Translations under genes and position numbers: made by a program
Notes under the pieces: model-generated
Told to the model about the DNA's origin: nothing
What the model saw: the letters and a program-made list of their open reading frames with translations, nothing else
The model's database searches: none
Assembly (NCBI GenBank): GCA_934141445.1
Contig: CAKPCF010000004.1
Coordinates: 27,014 to 91,013, forward strand
Length of the DNA: 64,000 nt
Reading direction: 5' to 3'
DNA from: an uncultured Clostridia bacterium
GTDB taxonomy: Bacteria; Bacillota; Clostridia; TANB77; CAG-508
Part shown: one piece after another, positions 38,759 to 47,687 of the stretch
Numbering within the stretch: the stretch's first letter is position 1
How the letters are laid out: every line of letters starts with the position of its first letter

Positions 38759-39815
38759 TTATATATTTATCATAAAACATTATTGCTAATATTATAGCAA
38801 ATTTTATTCTTGCATCTCCTGACAGTACATTAAAAAATAAAAAAACAAAATAAAAAATGTATAGTTTTTTATATCTTAAACTAACTTTTTCCTTTTTTAT
38901 TAATTTTATTATAAAACCAATTAAAGGATACATATATATTATAAAACCTAAAATTCCCCATTCAGCAAAAATCTCTAAAAAATGGTTATGTGCAGTTAAT
39001 TCCGTAGAAGCTAATTTCACTCCTATAACATTTTGAGCATAATAGTTAAAATTTCCTGGCCCAACGCCAAATATAAAGTTCTCTTTTATTTCTTCAATAG
39101 TTGTATTGAGTAATAATGTTCTTTCTGTATTTGAAGCTGATTTTATAGCTAGATTTTCTGTAAAATAATTTAATCCTATTAATGCTGATATCAGTAACAT
39201 AGTTATTACTAATACTTTTTTTAATTGTCTTGATTTTTCTCGTTTATTGCTTAATATATATTGATACATTTCATATAATATAGTTATTAACAAGATTATC
39301 AATGAAGAACGTGAATGTCCAACTATTGATAAAATAAAAGCAATTATATATAGTAAAGTTTTAACTTTTTTGTTTTTATCATATATAACCAAAAGAATAC
39401 ACATTAGTAATATAAAAAAAGAATAGTGTATAAAGTAACTAAATGATTTATATGTATGTCCTAAATAGCTAAAAACAAAATCTGTTAATAAAAATACTTC
39501 AAAGAACTTCAAAAATTTGTCCACATCATATATACATTGTTCATAAGCGAGAAAAGTTATAATGAGCATTTCTGTGTATTTTATTGCATTTTTCATAATA
39601 TTCTCATTACTTACTATTTCTAATTTATAGTAGCAAAATGTATACATTATAAATATAAGAGAAAATATTATATATGTATTAAAATTTTTATCAATTTTTA
39701 TCTTTTTCTTTTTTATTAAATAAGCAATACTGTATAATATAAATATGATTTCTGCTATATTTATCGAACCAAATGATATATTTAAAGTTATTCCACATAT
39801 TATTCCTAATACCAT
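38706..39815 (-). CDS. O-antigen ligase / polymerase family membrane protein
   Basis: About 369 residues, ten or more helices. The Wzy_C motif is clear: FGVGPGNFNYYAQNVIGVKLASTELTAHNHFLEIFAEWGILGFIIYMY (G.GPGnF ... aHN.fLe..aE.GilG). Probably polymerises the second glycan. GAGGGG lies four bases before ATG 39815, ruling out the longer frame to 39833. It contains a TACGGA sequence read normally as ACG-GAA, a useful negative control for the CGG finding. Confidence 0.85.
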   Translation of the reverse strand: MVLGIICGITLNISFGSINIAEIIFILYSIAYLIKKKKIKIDKNFNTYIIFSLIFIMYTFCYYKLEIVSNENIMKNAIKYTEMLIITFLAYEQCIYDVDKFLKFFEVFLLTDFVFSYLGHTYKSFSYFIHYSFFILLMCILLVIYDKNKKVKTLLYIIAFILSIVGHSRSSLIILLITILYEMYQYILSNKREKSRQLKKVLVITMLLISALIGLNYFTENLAIKSASNTERTLLLNTTIEEIKENFIFGVGPGNFNYYAQNVIGVKLASTELTAHNHFLEIFAEWGILGFIIYMYPLIGFIIKLIKKEKVSLRYKKLYIFYFVFLFFNVLSGDARIKFAIILAIMFYDKYINGGNDFIEKRNSNIKLQ

Positions 39816-39839
39816 ATTCCCCTCACTACACATTAAATA

Positions 39840-40880
39840 CTAAATACTTTCATAAATATTTTTTATATGTTCCATATACCACTGATAATTTTCTATCTCT
39901 TTAGCCCTTTTTAAACAATTATTTTTTAAATTTTTATAATTTTCATTATTTAATAAATTTTTAATATTATATAAAAAATCATTTTCATTGTTACATAAAA
40001 AGCCACATGTAGAATCAATTATATTTGGTATTCCTCCAACATTAGATGTAACAACAGGTACACCTAATGCTAGTGCTTCAAAAACTACAAGTCCATATCC
40101 TTCCCAATCTGATGTTAAACAAAAAATTTTTGATTTTACCATTTCATTATATACATTTTTAGAGAATCCCTTCATTTCTAAATTTTTTCCTATATTCAGT
40201 TCTCTAATTTTTCTTTCACATTCTTGAAATAATATACCATCACCTAACATAACCGCTTTTATATATTCATTTTCTTTAGTTATCTGATACATTATATCTA
40301 TAAATCTTAATGGATTTTTTTGTTCTGTTAATCTTCCTACAAAACAAATATCATATTCTTTTTCTATATTCAAATCAATATTCTTTTGAATATTATGACA
40401 GCTAATCGGATTTCCTATAATCTCGATTTTATTATTTATATATTTTGAAAAAATATATTCATCTTTTATAGATTCAGAAACCAAATACACTTTTTTTACA
40501 TTTTTGCTTTTTAAAGCTAACAACAATAAATAATTGTAGGGATGAAATTTCTTTTTTATAAATGGAGAATTGTTATGTAAATGAGCTATAATTTTTGTAT
40601 TTTTTGCATACAAACCACAAATCAAAGTCGCTCTATAATCATGAGCATGTATAATATCTGGATTGTACTCTTTCTCAATCCTTTCTATTTCAGATTTAGT
40701 AATTCCATTAATTTTTATCCTATTTATATTTTTCTCTTTCAAAATACCTACTATTGGTCCATCCTGACAAGCATAAAAAAAATCAATATCATCATTTAAA
40801 CTCTCTATAATCTCTATTGCAACTTTTTCTAAACCAGAATAAATCTTGCTATTAACTAAATGAATAATTTTTTTCTTCAT
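39840..40880 (-). CDS. Glycosyltransferase family 4
   Basis: 346 residues, GT-B fold: KKKIIHLVNSKIYSGLEKVAIEIIESL, NPDIIHAHDYRATLICGLYA, YDICFVGRLTEQKNPLRFIDIMYQI (donor side), MLGDGILFQECERKIREL, KGFSKNVYNEMVKSKIFCLTSDWEGYGLVVFEALALGVPVVTSNVGGIPNII with the E-x7-E motif EGYGLVVFE. Its start overlaps the previous gene's stop by four bases (ATGA), indicating coupling. Confidence 0.9.
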   Translation of the reverse strand: MKKKIIHLVNSKIYSGLEKVAIEIIESLNDDIDFFYACQDGPIVGILKEKNINRIKINGITKSEIERIEKEYNPDIIHAHDYRATLICGLYAKNTKIIAHLHNNSPFIKKKFHPYNYLLLLALKSKNVKKVYLVSESIKDEYIFSKYINNKIEIIGNPISCHNIQKNIDLNIEKEYDICFVGRLTEQKNPLRFIDIMYQITKENEYIKAVMLGDGILFQECERKIRELNIGKNLEMKGFSKNVYNEMVKSKIFCLTSDWEGYGLVVFEALALGVPVVTSNVGGIPNIIDSTCGFLCNNENDFLYNIKNLLNNENYKNLKNNCLKRAKEIENYQWYMEHIKNIYESI

Positions 40881-41947
40881 ACATAATAAACTCCTTTATA
40901 TTCCTCTACCATTTTATTTATATTAAATTTACTAATTACATCTTTTCTTGCATTTTCTGAAAGTCTAATGTAATTATCTTTATTTATTTTTTGAATAATA
41001 TCTTTATAATTATTTTTTTTTATAATATATCCGTTTTCATCATCTTGAATAACATCTCTATTTCCAATACAATCACTAACAATACATAATTTTTTCATAT
41101 ACATAGCTTCTAATAATGAAATTGGTAATCCTTCCCAAAGTGATGTTAAAACAAATACATCATTTTCATTTAAGATTTTTAAAACTTCCTCTCTTTTCTT
41201 CCAGCCTGTTACCTTTATATTTTCACTCGTTAATTCATTTTTTAATTCTCCATCACCTATCCAAGTAAATTGAATATTGGGAAAAACTTTAGCAATTTCA
41301 TTAAATAACATTGGATTTTTTTGATAGCCTATTCTACCTACTGTACAAATTTTTAAATCATTAAAATTTATATTTTCTTTTAACCTTATACTTTTTGTAT
41401 CTTCTTTTAGTTTATCTATATCAATGCCATTGTTTATACATATAGCATTTTTAGTTAACTTTAAAGCCTCTTCATATTCACCATTAGAACATCCTATTAT
41501 CGTACATTTTTTTAAAGCTGCTATTTTTTCAATCAACCAATATATTGCTCTTTTTATCTTTGAAGTATTTTTCATAAGAAAAGAAAAGCCATGTGGATTA
41601 TACAAAACTTTTCTTTTTTTACAATTAGTAACAAATCTTCCTAAAAAACCAGCCTTAGAAGAATGTAAATGTACAACATCTGGATTGACTTCTTTTACAA
41701 TTTTCTTTAATTCAAAAAATGCTTTAAAATCTTTTTTTAGGTTAATACTCCTTGCAAAATTTTCAACTTTTATAAATTTTACTCTATCCGAAAAATAATC
41801 TTTAAAATTTACTAAAGTTTCTTCTCTAATACCGTATGCTATTGTTATATCAAAATCATTATCTGTATTATTTATTAAGTCTGTCAAAAAAGAAAATACT
41901 CCACTTCCAAAAGATTCAACAATATGTAAAACTTTCTTCTTAGCCAT
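40877..41947 (-). CDS. Glycosyltransferase family 4
   Basis: 356 residues, GT-B: KVLHIVESFGSGVFSFLTDLI, PDVVHLHSSKAGFLGRF, YNPHGFSFL, KICTVGRIGYQKNPMLFNEIAKVF, WIGDGELKNEL, VTGWKKREEVLKILNENDVFVLTSLWEGLPISLLEAMYMKKLCIVSDCIGN. The EGLPISLLE motif is the usual E-x7-E donor-binding pair. This is the first gene of the transcript after the tandem phosphoglycosyl transferase and its terminator; GAGGGG precedes ATG 41947. Confidence 0.9.
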   Translation of the reverse strand: MAKKKVLHIVESFGSGVFSFLTDLINNTDNDFDITIAYGIREETLVNFKDYFSDRVKFIKVENFARSINLKKDFKAFFELKKIVKEVNPDVVHLHSSKAGFLGRFVTNCKKRKVLYNPHGFSFLMKNTSKIKRAIYWLIEKIAALKKCTIIGCSNGEYEEALKLTKNAICINNGIDIDKLKEDTKSIRLKENINFNDLKICTVGRIGYQKNPMLFNEIAKVFPNIQFTWIGDGELKNELTSENIKVTGWKKREEVLKILNENDVFVLTSLWEGLPISLLEAMYMKKLCIVSDCIGNRDVIQDDENGYIIKKNNYKDIIQKINKDNYIRLSENARKDVISKFNINKMVEEYKGVYYV

Positions 41948-42284
41948 CTTTTTCCCCTCATTTAAAAATTTACTTTTTTAGTATATCATTACTTACATTC
42001 TATTTCAATATAAAATCCCTATTTTCCAGGTCAAAGACACGAAAAATTTTATTGTATCTTTGATACTTTGATATATCTGCTTAAGAGAGTGTTGATATAG
42101 AAAAATCACATAATATTATGAATATTTCTAGACATTGATTTTCTTATCTTCTTCATCTTTTTTACTTTGTTTAATATCTTTTTTACTCTTTAATACTTTC
42201 ATTAATTACTTTAATTTTTTCATGCTTTCAAACTGAACATAATTAAATATTAAAAACCTTGCTCATTTAAGCAAGGCAATTTTA
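41948..42284. other. Intergenic region with one terminator and no convincing gene
   Basis: Holds the terminator at 42257-42276 and presumably the promoter for the glycosyltransferase genes, though I cannot assign a clear -35/-10. A 24-codon minus frame (MKVLKSKKDIKQSKKDEEDK...) lacks a good ribosome site and is not called. Confidence 0.5.
42257..42276 (-). terminator. Terminator after the tandem phosphoglycosyl transferase
   Basis: CCTTGCT / AGCAAGG stem with six-base loop, followed on the minus strand by TTTTTAATATTT, nine bases past the stop. Confidence 0.9.
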
Positions 42285-43652
42285 CTAAACAGCTCCTTCT
42301 TTTTTTACAACGGAAATTACTGTTTTTAATAAGATTCTTATATCTAATTTAATAGACATATTCTTAGCATAATACGTTTCCATTTCAACTCTTTCTTCGT
42401 AAGACGTATTACTTCTTCCATTTGCTGCCCAATAACCAGTGATACCTGGTTTTACACTTAAAACCTCTGATTTATGTTCACCAAAAAGATCAATTTCACC
42501 ATCTATTACAGCACGTGGTCCTACTAAACTCATTTCACCTTTTAATACATTAATAAATTGGGGAAATTCATCTAAGCTTGTTTTCCTTAAAAAATGTCCT
42601 ACTTTAGTTATTCTCGGATCATTTTGTAGTTTTCTAGTTGTTTCAAATTCTTTTCTTAAATCTTCATTTTCCTCAAGAATCTTTTTTAATTTTTCATCAG
42701 CACCAACAACCATACTTCTAAATTTATACATTTTAAAGTATTTTCCATCTTTACCAATTCTTTTTTGAGCATAAAAAAGTGGTCCATTCTCTTTATTTAT
42801 AAAATTAACGATTGCAACAATACAAGTTAACGGAATCAATATTATAATTCCTACTAAACCACCACATATATCTATGCATCTTTTTATAAATAATGTTATT
42901 CCTTTTACAATATCATTTGCTAAATCATTTACTTGAACGCCAACATCTGAATATGTATCTTTTCTTTTCAAAGTTACTAGCATAGTGATTAGTAAAACTT
43001 TTAAATCTAGTAAGAAATTCTTTCTATAATGATATCTTAAATCCATATCCAATCTATCTGCAAACTCTACTCTAGCTCTTCCAGAAATTTGGCTTATTCC
43101 TGTGATACCTGGTTTATGTTGAATTATGTAAGAATAATATTTTCCCATATCTTCTTGTTCTTCCGGTCTATATGGTCTTGGCCCTACTAAACTCATTTGA
43201 CCTTTTAAAATATTAAGCATTTGAGGTAATTCATCTAAACCTGTTTTTCTTAAGAAATAGCCTGCCTTAGTAACTCTTGGATCATTATACAATTTCTTAT
43301 ACTTATTAAATTCTTCTCTTCTATTTTCATCAGTATTTAAAATTTTTGTAAGTTCTTCATCTGCATTTTTATCCATTGTTCTGAATTTATACATTTTAAA
43401 TACTTTTCCGTTTTTTCCAATTCTATCTTGTGTATAAAATATTGGTCCATAATCCTTGTTAATAGCATTTTTTACGGCTACTGCTATTGTTAATGGAACT
43501 AGTAAAATCAACCCTATAAATGAAACTAATATTTCGAATATTCTTTTAAAGAAAGCCTTTAGTAATTGTTTAATTTTTACTAGTATTCTTTTTGCAAAAT
43601 TTCTGTGCAATGCTTTTGCATCAAATGGAATAGCTAATTGCTCCTCATCCAT
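42285..43652 (-). CDS. Tandem phosphoglycosyl transferase: two complete sugar transferase domains in one chain
   Basis: 455 residues from ATG 43652 (GGGGGAG eight bases before). Two full bacterial sugar transferase domains follow each other. Domain 1 (about 35-240): re-entrant helix FEILVSFIGLILLVPLTIAV, FYTQDRIGKNGKVFKMYKFRTM, TGLDELPQMLNILKGQMSLVGPRPY, KPGITGISQISGR. Domain 2 (about 245-450): IDICGGLVGIIILIPLTCIVAI, FYAQKRIGKDGKYFKMYKFRSM, TSLDEFPQFINVLKGEMSLVGPRAV, KPGITGYWAANGR. Both keep the catalytic Asp-Glu dyad (LDEL, LDEF). Monotopic enzymes of this family normally have one domain. It has its own promoter and terminator. Confidence 0.93.
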   Translation of the reverse strand: MDEEQLAIPFDAKALHRNFAKRILVKIKQLLKAFFKRIFEILVSFIGLILLVPLTIAVAVKNAINKDYGPIFYTQDRIGKNGKVFKMYKFRTMDKNADEELTKILNTDENRREEFNKYKKLYNDPRVTKAGYFLRKTGLDELPQMLNILKGQMSLVGPRPYRPEEQEDMGKYYSYIIQHKPGITGISQISGRARVEFADRLDMDLRYHYRKNFLLDLKVLLITMLVTLKRKDTYSDVGVQVNDLANDIVKGITLFIKRCIDICGGLVGIIILIPLTCIVAIVNFINKENGPLFYAQKRIGKDGKYFKMYKFRSMVVGADEKLKKILEENEDLRKEFETTRKLQNDPRITKVGHFLRKTSLDEFPQFINVLKGEMSLVGPRAVIDGEIDLFGEHKSEVLSVKPGITGYWAANGRSNTSYEERVEMETYYAKNMSIKLDIRILLKTVISVVKKEGAV

Positions 43653-43776
43653 TTTAAATACTCCCCCTAAAATAAAAATTGACAATTTATACTCTGTTTT
43701 TTATTTTTTAATATTTACAACTTTTGTTTTTTATATCGTCTTCTCTATATTATGTAAATCTACACTCAATGGTTAA

Positions 43777-43805
43777 ATTGTATCATAAAATGATGCTAGT
43801 TTCAA
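43777..43805 (-). promoter_or_regulatory. Promoter of the tandem phosphoglycosyl transferase gene
   Basis: Minus-strand TTGAAA (43800-43805), 17-base spacer, TACAAT (43777-43782) with TGA before it; about 120 bases of leader precede the start codon. Confidence 0.65.
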
Positions 43806-43843
43806 CCCTCATCTTAACAATTTATTAGTAAATTTTAAAAATA

Positions 43844-45808
43844 TTACTCTGCAATTTCATAATCTTTAATAGTGCTAATTTCTCTTGTAGCTTTTCCGGC
43901 ATTTCTTTTAATTGATGCTTCTATTGTTTCCTTTTCACTTTCTGTTATTTTACCATCTTCACTATTTAAAATAATATCTTTAGCTTCTTTTGACAAGTCC
44001 ATATCATTTAAAATACTATGTGCTATTTCTTGTTCATTTACTGGTAACCAACCAACTTGCATATTTCCTTTGCTTAAATGAGTAGCAGTAATTGTACAAT
44101 TTGGATACATAGCTTTTATTTCTGAATATGTCATTCCAGAGCCATTTTTCATATTTACTTGTATATTTCTTCCATCTTCAGTTACTATATTTACTCTTGA
44201 TATTTCAAATTCATTTCCATATTTAGCTGTAAAGTTTTCTAATTTATATTCTGTTCCATTTCCTGTTGGGTCTGCATAATAAGAACCTTCTGTTAATTTA
44301 ACAGTACTTCCAATACCAATATTATCCTCTATACTATTTGAAAGGCTCTCTTTTAAGTCAATATTACTTTCTTCAGCTGGTAATTCAAACTCAACTTTTG
44401 AATTATCTTCTGAATCTTCTATTAAAACTTTTACTCTATTTCCTGATAAAGTACCTGTCATATTATCTTTGCTTTCAAAATCCATACTATAACTTGATGA
44501 AGCTTTTGAATTGTTTTCTCCAACAGCTTTTTTATCAAGTGTTTTTCCAGTTCTATTCATTGTAGTAGTAAGAGCTCCTATTGTAATAGCACTCATAATT
44601 CCAGCAACAGCAATCTTTTTAGCTATATTTTTTCTATGTTCTTTACTTTCAGCAGCTTTCTTCAATTTATCAATTGTTCCCTTTGCTGTTGTATATGTAC
44701 TACTTAATTTTTCACTACTTTTTACAGTTAATCTATCAAAAGCACTTGTTACAGCTTTTCCAAAACTTTTAGCTGATTTCATCATTTCAGAAGCCTTTGA
44801 TTTAATAGCTTTCAAGAACCCAGACTTATCTTTTTTTACATTTTCGTTTTCTTCATCTGAATACAAAGCACATAATTCTTCAAATACTTTACTTGTTTCT
44901 ACATTTTGAGTAGGAGTATGAGTATTCTCATCATCTGGGTACATTGCAGATAGTTCTTCAAATTTTTCGCTGATTACATAATCCTTATCAACAACGCCAT
45001 CAAATACACCAAGTTCTAATTCTGTATTAAATTCCTCTGTTTCATTTGCTGAATTTGTTTCACTAGCTTCTTCACTTAATGGCTCTATACTTTCTCCATC
45101 TTCTGGAACTTCTGGCTTTTTAAAAGATTCTTCCAAAGATTCTTTATTTTTCCTAGCAGCTTCTTGTCTTACTTTTTCTACTAAGGCTTCCACATTATCT
45201 TCAGCACTTAAGTCGTCTTCATATTCTTCAGAAAGACTATTCATAATTTTAATATGTTCTTTGCTTGAAATTCCCGCATTTTTCTTAGCATCATCTAACA
45301 TCTTTAATTTATCTTTTAATGGCAATTTAGCAAACATTAAACCACGCAAATCATAGTTTATAAAAATACCAATATTAGCCAACTGTTCTTTTTTTAATTT
45401 ATTTACTCTTTCTTCATAAGCCTTATCACTTTCCCCTGATAATCTTTCTACTTCTTGTAGCATTATTTCAACATAGTCATCTGCACGAGTATGTGTTGCA
45501 AATTCTGTTTCAAGTACAAATTCATAATCCTGAATAGCCTTATAAATATTAGGGTCTATCGTTTTTCTAATTTTACTTTCAAGTTCATCCTCATTCATTT
45601 CGTTATGAAATTCAATACTTTTTGAAACAATTTGACTATAAATAATATTTCTCTCGTAATTAGAATAAATCTCACCATAAAACCCATTTGCTTGTATTCC
45701 TCTAAATGGTGTTTTTACATATTGACCACCATTATCTTTATCGCAAGTAATAATTTCACCTTCTCCAGGTACAAAATTAACTAAAATTCTACTTTTACTA
45801 TTATCCAT
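43844..45808 (-). CDS. Large single-helix membrane protein of unknown function
   Basis: 654 residues from ATG 45808 (GGAG seven bases before). N-terminal 400 residues are cytoplasmic, acidic and helix/coil-rich, with two copies of an (E/V)FEEL(S/C)A(M/L)Y(P/S)D(D/E)EN motif; a basic, Ser/Lys-rich stretch leads into one helix (IAVAGIMSAITIGALTTTM, about residues 405-425); the last 230 residues would lie outside and include VLIEDSEDNSKVEFELP and MTYSEIKAMYPNCTITATHL. The topology (long inside domain, one helix, outside domain) suggests a signalling or scaffolding protein. No family recognised. It sits upstream of the polysaccharide cluster, so a link to surface assembly is possible but unproven. 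Confidence 0.7.
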   Translation of the reverse strand: MDNSKSRILVNFVPGEGEIITCDKDNGGQYVKTPFRGIQANGFYGEIYSNYERNIIYSQIVSKSIEFHNEMNEDELESKIRKTIDPNIYKAIQDYEFVLETEFATHTRADDYVEIMLQEVERLSGESDKAYEERVNKLKKEQLANIGIFINYDLRGLMFAKLPLKDKLKMLDDAKKNAGISSKEHIKIMNSLSEEYEDDLSAEDNVEALVEKVRQEAARKNKESLEESFKKPEVPEDGESIEPLSEEASETNSANETEEFNTELELGVFDGVVDKDYVISEKFEELSAMYPDDENTHTPTQNVETSKVFEELCALYSDEENENVKKDKSGFLKAIKSKASEMMKSAKSFGKAVTSAFDRLTVKSSEKLSSTYTTAKGTIDKLKKAAESKEHRKNIAKKIAVAGIMSAITIGALTTTMNRTGKTLDKKAVGENNSKASSSYSMDFESKDNMTGTLSGNRVKVLIEDSEDNSKVEFELPAEESNIDLKESLSNSIEDNIGIGSTVKLTEGSYYADPTGNGTEYKLENFTAKYGNEFEISRVNIVTEDGRNIQVNMKNGSGMTYSEIKAMYPNCTITATHLSKGNMQVGWLPVNEQEIAHSILNDMDLSKEAKDIILNSEDGKITESEKETIEASIKRNAGKATREISTIKDYEIAE

Positions 45809-45960
45809 ATACAATCTCCGTTCCTTTCAACATTTTCTATTATACAATATTTTCCCGTATTTTGCAACTACTTATGTAAATCTGATGTTGATTTTTATAA
45901 ATTTATTATCAAACAATTTAATTTTAGGAATAACTCTTTATTATTTATTAAATTTCAAAC

Positions 45961-46015
45961 CAAAAAGACTCTTGCTTTTCAGTGCCAAAATAACACTCTT
46001 TGCAAAAGTCTTTTA
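45961..46015 (-). terminator. Terminator after the DUF4143-type ATPase gene
   Basis: Minus-strand AAAAGACT-TTTGC / GCAAG-AGTCTTTTT arms with a long loop and a T-run, 23 bases past the stop. Confidence 0.65.
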
Positions 46016-46037
46016 TCTAAAAATTCAATATAATACT

Positions 46038-47327
46038 TTAATCTTTCAAACAGCCTATTGGAACAACTAGCACACCATTTTTAGTAGTATATGCCATTTT
46101 AGTATTAGTAATAATCATTAAAAATTCTGGTTTTCTTAATCTTCCATTTTCTTTAATCAAATTTTCCAATTCTAACAAATGCTTTTCAGCTTCATCAATT
46201 GATTTTTCACTGCCAATTTTAGTTTCTATTAAACAATATTTTCCATTATCAAAATGAGCAACTTCATCACATTCTAAACCATATCTATCTCTATAATGAC
46301 TTAATGTACCACCTATTGCATTTATATACACACTTAAATCTCTATCTACCAAGTTTTCAAATAATAGTCCGTAAGTATTTGGATCAAGCATTAGTTCTTT
46401 AGGTGAAATTCCTAGTATTGCAGTTGCTAAAGAAGGGTCAACTAAACTCTTTTTAGGAGTAGATCTAATTGCTGTTTTACTCCTAATATTTGGATTCCAA
46501 GCAGGAATTTCATCAATTATATATAGTTTTTTCAAAATTGCTAAATAATCATTTATTGTTCTATCTGTTACATTATTATTATTAGCAATAACATCAGATA
46601 TTAAAGTTTGATTAGATTCAATTGTTGAATCCAATCTTGCATAAGCTCTTAAAATCAATCTTGCAAGCTCTGTATTTCTTGAAATTCCGTCTATTCTTGA
46701 AATATCTGATTCACAAACAGCAGTAATATAGTTTTTAGCTATACTTAAAGAAACATCTTCATCTTCTATATTAAAAATATCTGGCCAACCACCTCTGCAA
46801 ATTAAAAAAGCCATTCTTTCATAAGTAATATCACTCGTAATTCCATCAATTTTCCTGTTTCCATTCAATATCTCTGCTAATGAAATCTTTCCATTTGAAT
46901 CTCCACTCTCATATAACGACATTGTTTTCATATTCAAAAAAGCAAATCTTCCAGCACCAGAATGTAAATTTTGATTTTCTTTTTCATTAGGAGTAGCTGA
47001 ACCAGTTAATAAATACTGTCCTTTTTTTCCTGTTTCATCAACAGAGTGCCTAACTGTATTCCATAAGTTAGGAGCAAGTTGCCATTCATCAATCAATCTT
47101 GGCTTTTCTCCTTCTAATAATAAAGATGGTTTCAATTCAGCAAGTTTTAAAGCATTTGAATTTTCCATGTCAATATCTTCATCTTGTAATTCTATATAAC
47201 TTTTTGCTCTTTGCTTACATGTAGTGGTTTTGCCACACCATTTTGGACCTCTTATCAAAATAGCTCCAGCCACTTTCATTTGTTTAGATAGTTCTTTATC
47301 AATTATTCTTTCTTTGTATATTCCCAT
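46038..47327 (-). CDS. AAA ATPase with DUF4143 C-terminal domain
   Basis: About 429 residues. Walker A in AILIRGPKWCGKTTTCKQRA, Walker B/sensor in PRLIDEWQLAPNLWNTVRHSVDE, then LLTGSATPN, the middle winged-helix-like region and the DUF4143 part with FENLVDRDLSVYINAIGGTLSHYRDRYGLECDEVAHFDNGKYCLIETKIG, which resembles a PD-(D/E)xK-like core (E..E...E.K). This ATPase family is common, often multi-copy and mobile-looking, with unknown role. GGAG lies seven bases before ATG 47327. Four 23-base tandem repeats sit directly upstream (47381-47470), outside the coding region. Confidence 0.85.
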   Translation of the reverse strand: MGIYKERIIDKELSKQMKVAGAILIRGPKWCGKTTTCKQRAKSYIELQDEDIDMENSNALKLAELKPSLLLEGEKPRLIDEWQLAPNLWNTVRHSVDETGKKGQYLLTGSATPNEKENQNLHSGAGRFAFLNMKTMSLYESGDSNGKISLAEILNGNRKIDGITSDITYERMAFLICRGGWPDIFNIEDEDVSLSIAKNYITAVCESDISRIDGISRNTELARLILRAYARLDSTIESNQTLISDVIANNNNVTDRTINDYLAILKKLYIIDEIPAWNPNIRSKTAIRSTPKKSLVDPSLATAILGISPKELMLDPNTYGLLFENLVDRDLSVYINAIGGTLSHYRDRYGLECDEVAHFDNGKYCLIETKIGSEKSIDEAEKHLLELENLIKENGRLRKPEFLMIITNTKMAYTTKNGVLVVPIGCLKD

Positions 47328-47380
47328 AATCATTCTCCTATCCACTTTATTCATATATATTATACTATAAATTTTATTTC

Positions 47381-47472
47381 ATTTCAATGATTTGTGGTAT
47401 TTTATTTCAAAGATTTGTGTTTTTTCATTTCAAACATTTGTGGTATTTTACTTCAAAGATTTGCGCTACCAA
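47381..47472 (+). repeat. Four 23-base tandem direct repeats upstream of the ATPase gene
   Basis: Units start at 47381, 47404, 47427 and 47450, an exact 23-base period, each of the form ATTTCAAAGATTTGTGGT + ATTTT with a few differences. There are no spacers, so it is not a CRISPR. Placed 54-145 bases before the ATPase start, they could be operator sites or recombination/binding sites for the product. Confidence 0.85.
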
Positions 47473-47486
47473 AGTTTTATATGGTG

Positions 47487-47663
47487 TTAATAGAAGAAAA
47501 AGAAACTTTTAATTTTATGTATTGCTCTTTTTACTATATTCTCTTTCTTCACAACCATAGCTTTTATTTGCTCTTTCTCTGCTTTATTATCATAATGATA
47601 TAGCAAATCATAATAAGCTATTCTAAAGGCTTTTAAATTTTCACTTTCTTTTCTATCTGACAT
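47487..47663 (-). CDS. Small lysine-rich protein (58 residues)
   Basis: Starts MSDRKESENLKAFRIAYYDL and ends KRAIHKIKSFFFFY. Charged and helical, no helix long enough to span a membrane. A GGAA site lies eight bases before ATG 47663, and the gene begins 24 bases after the stop of the 340-residue membrane protein, so it is probably the second gene of that transcript. No family recognised. Confidence 0.6.
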   Translation of the reverse strand: MSDRKESENLKAFRIAYYDLLYHYDNKAEKEQIKAMVVKKENIVKRAIHKIKSFFFFY

Positions 47664-47687
47664 TATAAATTTCCTTTTATTTTATTT

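Noticed and set aside
39000..39010. TACGGA in the O-antigen ligase gene as another recoding site
   Set aside because: It is read in frame as ACG-GAA inside a conserved motif and the gene is intact.
42120..42230. 24-codon lysine-rich minus frame after the glycosyltransferase cluster
   Set aside because: Weak ribosome site and low-complexity AAA/AAG codons; insufficient support.
47381..47472. Tandem repeats taken as a CRISPR array
   Set aside because: Units abut with no spacers and no cas genes are present.
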